Shown: positions 1 through 5,257 of the stretch, one piece after another
Layout of the letters: every line of letters begins with the position of its first letter
How positions within the stretch are numbered: position 1 is the stretch's first letter
Translations under genes and position numbers: made by a program
Notes under the pieces: generated by a model
Seen by the model: the letters and a program-made list of their open reading frames with translations, nothing else
Told to the model about the DNA's origin: nothing
Databases searched by the model: none
Origin: Treponema sp.
GTDB taxonomy: Bacteria; Spirochaetota; Spirochaetia; Treponematales; Breznakiellaceae
Direction: 5' to 3'
Assembly: GCA_031288815.1 (NCBI GenBank)
Contig: JAITQR010000018.1
Location: 1 to 16,221 of the forward strand
Length of the DNA: 16,221 bases

Positions 1-245
1 GCGGGCATGACATATTGAGGGATTTTTTGGAACGGCATGGGACGGAGGTTATGAACATGTTAATAACCGAATGGAACTGGGATGAAGCGTTAGCGGTACG
101 GTACAGGGAAGGCCGGGAAGAAGGCAAAGAAGAGGGCAAGGAAGAAATCGCCAGGAACGCCCTGGCGGAAGGGATGTCGCCGGAGGCGATTAGCAGAATC
201 ACCGGCCTGGATATTACAACGATCAAAAGACTTGGGGGACGGTAG
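1..245 (+). CDS. Rpn-family recombination-promoting nuclease/putative transposase, C-terminal end (partial)
   Basis: The frame is open from the left edge (first full codon at base 3, reading G-H-D-I-L-R-D-F-L) to a TAG at 243-245, so only the tail of a longer protein is present. The segment around REFL-type residues, then 'EVMNML', an acidic WD/WN patch, the charged run REGREEGKEEGKEE and a final small helix-turn-helix-like stretch (GMSPEAISRITGLDITTIKRL) is the usual end of Rpn / PD-(D/E)XK nuclease family transposase proteins. The catalytic domain lies outside the window. A TTG at 15 could be scored as a start, but the family pattern continues upstream of it, so it is very probably internal. 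Family membership is a recognition call from this tail only. Members are commonly multicopy and often found as remnants, so intactness cannot be judged here. Confidence 0.72.
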   Translation, partial: GHDILRDFLERHGTEVMNMLITEWNWDEALAVRYREGREEGKEEGKEEIARNALAEGMSPEAISRITGLDITTIKRLGGR

Positions 246-587
246 TTTTTGTTCCCCCCTGACAGGGATCGGTAAACCTGCTTTGTAAATTTTAACCATA
301 ACGAGGGCTTGCGCAACAAAAGCGGATCTGGCAAGGATACATAGGAATAAAGCAAGACGGAATGACCTAGCCGATATTGCGACCGAGCCGTCTTAACCCT
401 GGAACACATACAGCCGGAACATACCCATTATGCGCAGTATCCGTCTTTTACAATTTCTTTTATTTTTTAGGTAACAAATGATCATCGCCATAACCGATGT
501 TCCTCCCAAAAGTTCGGTGAGCTTAATCAATGGATTTCAAGCATTAATTAGTATTTTTAGGGCTGTCGCCTTCAGCCCTAAGTCTAT
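246..587. other. Intergenic stretch without a convincing gene
   Basis: This 342-bp stretch lies between the Rpn-like tail and the AT-rich cassette. I see no tRNA-like fold, no long ORF and no clear promoter. It contains a short CCCT-GAC-AGGG palindrome just after the Rpn stop, a 9-bp hairpin near its right end (annotated separately), and a 32-codon minus-strand ORF at 393-491 preceded by GGGAGG that I do not accept as a gene. Composition changes across the stretch, from GC-rich on the left to AT-rich on the right, so it may contain the left boundary of the accessory cassette. Confidence 0.6.
557..581 (-). terminator. Terminator-like hairpin at the end of the AT-rich cassette
   Basis: TTAGGGCTG (557-565) and CAGCCCTAA (573-581) form a perfect 9-bp stem with a 7-nt loop. 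It begins seven bases past the TAG stop of the last minus-strand cassette gene (588-590), the expected place for a transcription terminator. On the minus strand the stem is followed by AAATACTAATTA, not a T-run, so it is an imperfect intrinsic terminator and could instead be a 3'-end stabilising stem. Confidence 0.5.
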
Positions 588-785
588 CTAATTTTCCTTT
601 GAAAAAACAATGAGTAATTTCGGTGAAGGGATACACCCGCACCGACGGCCAACAACTGCCATTTGGGATTCAAATATCCAACCTTGTTTGGCAGCATCGT
701 TGATTACGTCTTGTGTAGGACCAGCACGTAAAGTGCACGTACAAATCCCGCTGTTGACTTCTTCAACCTTGTAAATTTTTGCCAT
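588..785 (-). CDS. DUF4177-like small protein
   Basis: A 65-residue soluble protein. It opens with an AKIYKVEEV strand, has a helix containing 'DVINDAAKQGW' in the middle and ends in a hydrophobic strand (KLLIVFSK). The layout Y-K-V strand, then a helix with GW, then a terminal I/V-F strand resembles DUF4177-type proteins (often annotated only as such), but the match is by eye. The internal Cys-rich segment RRCGC, with two further Cys in CTCT, is unusual. The start is fixed by GGAGG at 792-796: the ATG at 785 is 6 nt away, while the earlier ATG at 791 directly abuts the SD and is too close. It overlaps the upstream gene by 23 bp, so it is the last gene of a tightly packed operon. Function unknown. 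Confidence 0.72.
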   Translation of the reverse strand: MAKIYKVEEVNSGICTCTLRAGPTQDVINDAAKQGWIFESQMAVVGRRCGCIPSPKLLIVFSKEN

Positions 786-1290
786 AGCCATCCTCCTTCA
801 TATTCGATTCTATTTCTTCACCGTGTATTACAGATTCAAGAAGGCGATTCTTTGCATCTTCAATACGATGGTTTATTTTAATGTATTTTCCAAGCATTTC
901 TTTATATTCATCCTGATAACCATATTTATAAAGCATTCTCCTTGCTATAAGCCTCATGCAAGGTTCGTACATTTCATATTTGAAGTATGCCTCATTAAAA
1001 CCTCTTGTTTGAAGCCGATAATTTGTAATGCGATAGAAACGCCATTTATGCTGTGTAGATGCGAGTATTAAAACAAAGCGAATAAATGTGTATCCGATTG
1101 GAACAAGTAAAAGAAAAGAAACGTATTTCTTCCACCCTTGTATCGCATTAAGTAAAAAAAACAAAAAAAATGTTAATGCAGTTGTTCCTCCCAGGCATAA
1201 ATAACCGTAAAGAAAATAATAAGTAACATATCCCCATACAAATTCAGGCAATAAACGCCTGTCATGGAAAAAACACACTTCTTTTGTCAT
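763..1290 (-). CDS. Two-TM membrane protein of unknown function
   Basis: About 175 residues. Two hydrophobic spans follow a short N-terminus (roughly residues 13-45 and 52-74, rich in F, L, Y and G). The remaining ~100 residues are soluble and very rich in K, E, Y, R and M, ending in a helical segment with EEIESNMKEDG. No catalytic motif or named family was recognised. The ATG at 1290 lies 11 bp after the preceding stop; an in-frame TTG at 1305 would instead overlap that stop (TTGA) and add five residues. No strong Shine-Dalgarno sequence is visible for either, which suggests translational coupling. It is the third gene of the AT-rich cassette and shares its low-GC composition. The topology fits an inner-membrane protein with a cytoplasmic tail (inference). 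Confidence 0.7.
   Translation of the reverse strand: MTKEVCFFHDRRLLPEFVWGYVTYYFLYGYLCLGGTTALTFFLFFLLNAIQGWKKYVSFLLLVPIGYTFIRFVLILASTQHKWRFYRITNYRLQTRGFNEAYFKYEMYEPCMRLIARRMLYKYGYQDEYKEMLGKYIKINHRIEDAKNRLLESVIHGEEIESNMKEDGYGKNLQG
792..796 (-). promoter_or_regulatory. Shine-Dalgarno deciding the DUF4177-like start
   Basis: AAGGAGG on the minus strand; the GGAGG core ends directly against the ATG at 791 (zero spacing) and lies 6 nt from the ATG at 785, which favours the second ATG as the true start. Confidence 0.7.
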
Positions 1291-1301
1291 AATACTATTT
1301 T

Positions 1302-1676
1302 TCAACTGGCGGTTATATAATTGCCATTTTTATCACGAAACTTGCCAATGGCAATGGTGATTAGGTCAATTATGGACCAGATGCCCACTCCGCCAATCGT
1401 CACAATCATTAAAATTGCCGTTCCGATTTTACCGGTATAAAACCGATGGGCGCCAAAGGCGCCAAGGAAAAGGCACAATAAAAGGCATATTAACCAGCGC
1501 TGCTCACGTTTTTCACGTTGTTCGGAAAGGCTTGTAACCGATTCAACAGGTTCATTCCCACCTATTGACTCAGGTGATTTTCCGCAATTGGGACAAAACC
1601 TTACACTCTTTGCAATCACAGAGCCGCAAGAAGGACAAAATATTTCATTGTCTCCTTTCTTTTGTGATCCGTCCAT
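1302..1676 (-). CDS. Zinc-ribbon plus TM2-domain membrane protein
   Basis: A 124-residue protein. Residues 14-31 contain a zinc-ribbon with the two knuckles CPSC and CPNC, ten residues apart. A charged linker (EQREKREQRW) follows, then a C-terminal TM2 domain (about residues 61-120) with the hallmark sequence GAFGAHRFYTGK, a second hydrophobic helix (ILMIVTIGGVGIWSIIDL) and the terminal F-x-D-K-N-G signature. TM2 domains have two TM helices joined by a short loop; their role in bacteria is not defined. The start is ATG 1676, because GGAGG at 1684-1688 sits 7 nt upstream. A TTG at 1709, overlapping the preceding stop, would extend the frame but places the SD inside the gene. It lies between a lipoprotein gene and the two-TM gene. 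Confidence 0.88.
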   Translation of the reverse strand: MDGSQKKGDNEIFCPSCGSVIAKSVRFCPNCGKSPESIGGNEPVESVTSLSEQREKREQRWLICLLLCLFLGAFGAHRFYTGKIGTAILMIVTIGGVGIWSIIDLITIAIGKFRDKNGNYITAS

Positions 1677-1683
1677 AGAACAA

Positions 1684-1688
1684 CCTCC
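1684..1688 (-). promoter_or_regulatory. Shine-Dalgarno deciding the TM2 gene start
   Basis: GGAGG on the minus strand, 7 nt before the ATG at 1676. It lies inside the longer TTG-initiated frame, so it argues that the ATG is the real start. Confidence 0.75.
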
Positions 1689-1705
1689 ATGAGAATTATT
1701 AAAAG

Positions 1706-2110
1706 TCAAAACATTGAAAGTAATCCCGGTAATACATTATCAGGCATTATTTCTTTCAATATTGGCAATACTTTTCCAGACATGGAGACAAGCCTCAATC
1801 CTTGAGATGTTGTCAGATTTAAATGCTCATAATCAACTTTTGAGAGAACATCAACAATCTGGTCTATTTTCTTCCCTGATTCCGCATCTCCATTATTTGA
1901 TTGCCTAATTAGTTTAGGAACAACATCGATAACATTATCCAGAGAATTTACTAATTCATCGCCCGTGGTAATATTGTCAGGAAATTGTATTTTCGTCGCG
2001 TCCAATTTTTCTTCTTTCTTTGAGCAACTATTTAACAGACAAAATAATATTATAAACACAGATACAATGATGAGATTGATCCGTTTAGTCAGATTTTTTC
2101 TTTCATTCAT
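1706..2110 (-). CDS. Small lipoprotein, first gene of the AT-rich cassette
   Basis: A 134-residue protein with a basic N-terminus (MNERKNLTKR), a hydrophobic core (about residues 12-27) and a spirochaete-style lipobox ending L-N-S-C, so lipidation is expected at Cys29, followed by a charged SKKEEK. The mature part is helical and polar, with D-, V- and L-rich segments (DELVNSLDNVIDVVPKL) and a C-terminal hydrophobic repeat (LPILKEIMPDNVLPGLLSMF). No enzyme motif was recognised. The start is supported by GGAGG at 2120-2124, 9 nt upstream. The gene lies about 250 nt downstream of a consensus promoter. It is likely anchored on the periplasmic side of a membrane. Function unknown; being co-transcribed with two membrane proteins suggests a common envelope role (inference). 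Confidence 0.82.
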   Translation of the reverse strand: MNERKNLTKRINLIIVSVFIILFCLLNSCSKKEEKLDATKIQFPDNITTGDELVNSLDNVIDVVPKLIRQSNNGDAESGKKIDQIVDVLSKVDYEHLNLTTSQGLRLVSMSGKVLPILKEIMPDNVLPGLLSMF

Positions 2111-2262
2111 TATACTTTACCTCCAAATCTTTGCGTTGCCAACGAGAGCGGCGCTGTTGATCCCGCATAAAAATCCACCGCAACATATCATTGACTGGCC
2201 TGGCAATAATCTTTAAGACTTTTCAAAATAGATATGCATAACTCCTTATATTACAATTAAAT

Positions 2263-2299
2263 GAGGCTGTTCCAAAACTTCAGTTTCTGGAACAGCTTC
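2263..2299 (-). terminator. Long hairpin in the cassette leader (attenuator, terminator or sRNA 3' end)
   Basis: The arms GAGGCTGTTCCA (2263-2274) and TGGAACAGCTTC (2288-2299) pair over 12 bp with one G-T wobble. An inner AAAC/GTTT stem with a TTCA loop extends the hairpin to about 16 bp with a single bulged base. It lies roughly 60-100 nt downstream of the predicted start of the minus-strand transcript and about 150 nt before the lipoprotein start. The downstream minus-strand sequence is ATTTAATTGT, only weakly U-rich. It could be a terminator producing a short RNA, an attenuator, or the relic of an inverted-repeat element. Confidence 0.55.
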
Positions 2300-2334
2300 C
2301 TTAGATTTAAATACTCGAAAATAAAATTCTTCTC

Positions 2335-2349
2335 CGCAATTCCTTTGCG
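2335..2349 (-). other. Small hairpin with AGGA-type loop near the predicted 5' end of the leader RNA
   Basis: On the minus strand CGCAA-AGGAA-TTGCG gives a perfect 5-bp stem whose loop displays an A-A-GGA sequence. This is the type of element recognised by CsrA/RsmA proteins. Two further AAGGA sequences occur downstream in the same leader. The structural match is visible; a CsrA role is inference only. Confidence 0.3.
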
Positions 2350-2366
2350 TAAATTTTAGTTCTTAA

Positions 2367-2395
2367 ATTATATATAACCTCGAATATTCTGTCAA
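2367..2395 (-). promoter_or_regulatory. Consensus sigma-70 promoter for the AT-rich cassette
   Basis: On the minus strand the -35 box TTGACA (2395-2390) and the -10 box TATAAT (2372-2367) are both perfect consensus hexamers with an exact 17-nt spacer. Transcription would start near 2360 and run left toward the lipoprotein gene. This is the strongest promoter match I see in the window. Confidence 0.82.
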
Positions 2396-2543
2396 CTATT
2401 TTCAGAAAATTCTGCAAAAATGTTTAGGCGGCTATTGCGCTTAACAGTCTGCAAGCGCTTCATCGCTAAAGCCTCCCGGCCTCCGGAACGGCAAGCGGTC
2501 GCACAAGGATAAACTTCGTGCGTCTTCTTCGTGGTATCAGGCC

Positions 2544-4826
2544 CTACCGCGCGTGTTCCATCAGGGTGGACACGGGTACTACCCGGTAGCCTTCCCGAAC
2601 CAAAGCGTCCAGAAGGACGTTGATCCGGAGGTAGAGGTAATCCACCCGGCCGCCGGGGAGTACGCCGAGCCGGACGGGGATGATGGAACCGGGGCGCTTT
2701 TGGTCCACGATCCGCTCAACCATGTGGCCGGCGGAGATTTGGGAAAGGCCCAGGCGGTAGGCGTCATCCCGGCTGAGCCAGTCCATGGGGTCCACGTCCC
2801 TGCCGGAACTGCGGTAGCCGGCCTTGGAGGCGGCGGAGATTATTTCGGCGGAGGCGGCGTAATAGGGGGGGTGCCAAAGGAGGCTGAGTTCCCGGCCGCT
2901 GGCCTGGTAGAATTCGTCCTCGTTCCGGGCAAGGCCCCGGGCGATAAAATCTTCCCCTATCCGGTAGCGGGAATCGGACAGGTCGATGGGGGCGAAGAAC
3001 ATGGAAGCCGCCTCGTGGCCCGTTTCGGCGATAATTCCCGCCGCCTGGGGATAACGGCGGATAAACTCCCCGTTGAGGTAAAAGGTCGCCTTAAAGCCGA
3101 AGCGGTTCAACGCGTCAAGCACAAAGGGTAGGCCCGTAAGATCGTCGTAAAGGTCAAAGCAGAGAGCCACTTCCCTTAGTCCCGCGCGGAGGCCGTGGTT
3201 AAACAGGTCGCCGGCGGCGGAGCTTTCCCGTGCCGGGTTTTCCCGTTTGTACTCCACCGGGGGGAGGAGGGAGGCGGTTCCCACGGAGGCGGTGTTCCGT
3301 ATCATGGGGATGTTCGCGTAAGGCCCGGTGGTCTGGGGTTCCAGGTATACCCGGTAGCGTCCCGAAACCTGGGAGGAGGGACGTAAAACAGGGCTGGGGA
3401 GGGCCGTCCAGGAATCCGAGCCGTCGGTGACGAACCAGCCGTCTCCGGCCCGGGCGAGAATCCGGCCGCTCTCTTCCTCGAAACCGTACTCCTCCGCCCC
3501 GGCAAGGCAGATGAGGCTGGCGGTTCCTGTCAGGGTCTTCCGCTCAATGCGGCGCTGGTCCCCGGTAATAAATTCCCCGTTGTTTATCCAAAGGCAGGAG
3601 ACGGCGGGATTCCGGCTGAGGGTCTGCAGGACACGCCATTTCACGTAATCGTAGAGGACGATCCCCTTTTCACCCCAGCACAGGGCCCGGAGACCGTCCG
3701 GGGAGAGGACGGCGTTAGGCCCCACTGGCTCCTCCAGCAGGGTGAAAGAGGTTCCGCCTTCCGCCTCGCCGTTGAGCCGGTAGAGGATGGCGGTCCGGCC
3801 TTCCTTTCCCAGCGCCGAGGCCAGGAGGGTAAGAGGACCGGAGGGGGGCCAGAGTACCTGGAGCCGGTAACAGGACTGGGGAAGGACCACGTAGGGCAGG
3901 GCCGCCTTGGATACACTGAAATCGTCCATTTCCAGGGGATAGTAAAAGATATTCCGCCCCCCCTTGGCAAAAAGGATGGACCGGGAATCCGGGGCAATCC
4001 AGAAAGAGTCAAAGTTGCCGTCGAAATCGAAGGGGATCTTCCCCGCCACCGCGCCAATCTCAAGAAAATCGGCGTATATGGCCCGGGCAAAGAGTTCCGA
4101 TCCCCGGACCCGGAAAACGGTACAGCCCCGGATGTAGAAAAAATCCCCCGAGTGGACCCAGGAGACGGAATTGATGGCCCCCTCGCCGATAAGCCGGTAC
4201 CGCTCGTCCACCGGAACGGTCTGGGAGGAGCCTACGGGGTAGTAGTAAAGTTTTCCGGCCCGGGCATACACGAATACCCGGGAGTCGGGGCTCCAGCAGG
4301 CGGGGAAGAACCGATCCGGCCGCTCCACGTTTTGGGCGATGGTCTTCTGTTCCCCCAACTGGGTATCCAGCAGGATCAGGTTTCCGTAGGCGCTGGTTCC
4401 CCTTTCCACGTAGAGGAGCCAGCGGCCGTCCGCCGAGGCGGCCATGTCCTCCACCCGGCCCCCGGAGGCGGGGCTTCCGGATACAAAACAGGGAAAACCG
4501 GGAACCTGCCGGGGAAGCCCGCCGGCCAGGGGTATCCGCAGGGCCCCGAAGGCGTTCCGCACCTGTAAAACCCTGCCGTTTGCCAGAAGTTCCATCTTTT
4601 CGGGGAAGGCGGTAATCTGCTGGAGCCTCAGATCCGTAAGCCGGGAGAGAAACAGGGCGTTCTGGATCGCCGCGCCGTCCAGGGCCGAATCGGCCCGGAA
4701 GAGGAGCCGGTTGTCCTCGGACAGATCCAGGCCCGTAAAGGTTACTTTCCCGGCGGCGGGCTCCGGAATCGTAAAAATAAAGACCAGCCCCGCGAAAAGC
4801 AGCCGGCCGGCCGGTTTGGTTTTCAC
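2544..4826 (-). CDS. Exported beta-propeller protein with C-terminal degenerate NodB (polysaccharide deacetylase) domain
   Basis: A 760-residue protein starting at GTG 4826, which overlaps the preceding stop as GTGA; an upstream ATG at 4988 would only read through the overlapping small gene. The N-terminus has a basic start, a hydrophobic core (LLFAGLVFIFTI) and a likely signal peptidase site near PAAG (residues 23-26). Residues of roughly 30-530 carry repeated WD40/TolB-like blades, such as ADGRWLLYVERG, SPDSRVFVYARAG and APDSRSILFAKGG. From about residue 553 a NodB fold follows: FDLYDD in place of TFDDG, KATFYLNGEF, GHEAASMFF, HPPYYAASAEI, and VDPMDW. The His residues of the usual H(S/T)xxH motif and the usual HD of motif 5 (here PVRLG) are absent, so it is probably non-catalytic and may bind glycans. 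It is the last gene of a four-gene minus-strand operon. Confidence 0.85.
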   Translation of the reverse strand: MKTKPAGRLLFAGLVFIFTIPEPAAGKVTFTGLDLSEDNRLLFRADSALDGAAIQNALFLSRLTDLRLQQITAFPEKMELLANGRVLQVRNAFGALRIPLAGGLPRQVPGFPCFVSGSPASGGRVEDMAASADGRWLLYVERGTSAYGNLILLDTQLGEQKTIAQNVERPDRFFPACWSPDSRVFVYARAGKLYYYPVGSSQTVPVDERYRLIGEGAINSVSWVHSGDFFYIRGCTVFRVRGSELFARAIYADFLEIGAVAGKIPFDFDGNFDSFWIAPDSRSILFAKGGRNIFYYPLEMDDFSVSKAALPYVVLPQSCYRLQVLWPPSGPLTLLASALGKEGRTAILYRLNGEAEGGTSFTLLEEPVGPNAVLSPDGLRALCWGEKGIVLYDYVKWRVLQTLSRNPAVSCLWINNGEFITGDQRRIERKTLTGTASLICLAGAEEYGFEEESGRILARAGDGWFVTDGSDSWTALPSPVLRPSSQVSGRYRVYLEPQTTGPYANIPMIRNTASVGTASLLPPVEYKRENPARESSAAGDLFNHGLRAGLREVALCFDLYDDLTGLPFVLDALNRFGFKATFYLNGEFIRRYPQAAGIIAETGHEAASMFFAPIDLSDSRYRIGEDFIARGLARNEDEFYQASGRELSLLWHPPYYAASAEIISAASKAGYRSSGRDVDPMDWLSRDDAYRLGLSQISAGHMVERIVDQKRPGSIIPVRLGVLPGGRVDYLYLRINVLLDALVREGYRVVPVSTLMEHAR

Positions 4827-5053
4827 CGGGCCTGATCCCGCAAAGCCTCTCCGCCGGAAAGCCCGCACCGGGCCTCTCCCCGGAGGATCAGGTCGTCCAA
4901 TTCCTGTTCCAGCGCCGCCAGGACGGCGTCCATTTCCCGAATCCGCCGGAGGGAATAACTGACCTTCCGATCCCAGAGCCGGCCGCAAGCGTCATCCAGC
5001 ATAGCCTCAAACGATAAATCGGAAATCGCCGCAGTATCTTTGCCGGACATCAT
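4823..5053 (-). CDS. Small helical protein of unknown function
   Basis: A 76-residue protein without a signal peptide or TM span. The middle third (about residues 28-57, VSYSLRRIREMDAVLAALEQ and onward) has heptad-like spacing of hydrophobics among charged residues, suggesting a coiled coil or helical hairpin; a GGEAL stretch ends the protein. It sits 23 bp downstream of the small TM gene, and its stop overlaps the GTG of the propeller gene (GTGA), so the two are translationally coupled. No Shine-Dalgarno is evident before the ATGATG at 5053/5050, and either ATG may be used. A TACAAT hexamer lies 7 nt before the first ATG and might act as a weak internal promoter. No family was recognised; reality is supported by the overlap architecture and by the different codon phase of the neighbouring gene. 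Confidence 0.7.
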   Translation of the reverse strand: MMSGKDTAAISDLSFEAMLDDACGRLWDRKVSYSLRRIREMDAVLAALEQELDDLILRGEARCGLSGGEALRDQAR

Positions 5054-5076
5054 AAGACTTATTGTACTACGTTTTA

Positions 5077-5208
5077 TTAATTTTTGGTATCAAATTCCAG
5101 GGTGGTTTCGAGGATTCGGGGGGGAATTTCATTCCCGGAGTTATCGAGAGCCCTAATAAAAGTAACTACGGCGATAAACGCGATAAGAATAAGCACTAAA
5201 TTGCGCAT
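5077..5208 (-). CDS. Small single-TM membrane protein
   Basis: A 43-residue protein consisting of MRN, a hydrophobic helix (LVLILIAFIAVVTFIRAL) and a short polar tail (DNSGNEIPPRILETTLEFD). The ATG at 5208 is preceded by GGGAGAAGGA about 5-6 nt upstream on the minus strand, a good ribosome binding site, so this start is preferred over longer in-frame starts that run into the M23 gene. It lies 49 bp downstream of the M23 gene and 23 bp upstream of the helical protein gene, all minus strand. Topology suggests one inner-membrane helix with a short extracytoplasmic or cytoplasmic tail. Function unknown; a partner of the M23 hydrolase is possible by context only. Confidence 0.65.
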   Translation of the reverse strand: MRNLVLILIAFIAVVTFIRALDNSGNEIPPRILETTLEFDTKN

Positions 5209-5257
5209 AATAGTCCTTCTCCCTGACCAGGCTTTCTGTATTTTGACCATTCTAAAA

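Larger units (their letters stand above)
2111..2543. other. Intergenic leader/control region between the cassette and the propeller gene
   Basis: This 433-bp stretch separates two minus-strand transcription units. It holds the cassette promoter (2367-2395), a small hairpin (2335-2349), a long hairpin (2263-2299) and a 27-codon Arg-rich ORF running into the lipoprotein start (2103-2186, minus, no SD). The right third (about 2430-2540) is GC-richer and contains GCGCTT/AAGCGC inverted repeats, but no clear terminator for the propeller gene ending at 2544. Confidence 0.6.

Noticed and set aside
393..491. 32-codon minus-strand ORF with GGGAGG upstream
   Set aside because: The SD-like sequence is 10 nt away, the peptide has no recognisable feature, and no promoter or conservation is visible; kept only as a note.
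246..587. Looked for a tRNA, CRISPR repeat or riboswitch in the left intergenic stretch
   Set aside because: No cloverleaf arms, no regularly spaced repeats and no recognised riboswitch core were seen.
4824..4988. N-terminal extension of the propeller protein from ATG 4988
   Set aside because: The extra 54 residues are Gly/Pro/Arg-rich and read through the overlapping 76-residue gene; the signal peptide begins right at GTG 4826, where the two genes overlap by GTGA.
5047..5070. TACAAT before the 76-residue gene as an independent promoter
   Set aside because: The only nearby -35-like hexamer (TTGATA) is 21 nt away, too far, and the gene fits as part of the operon.
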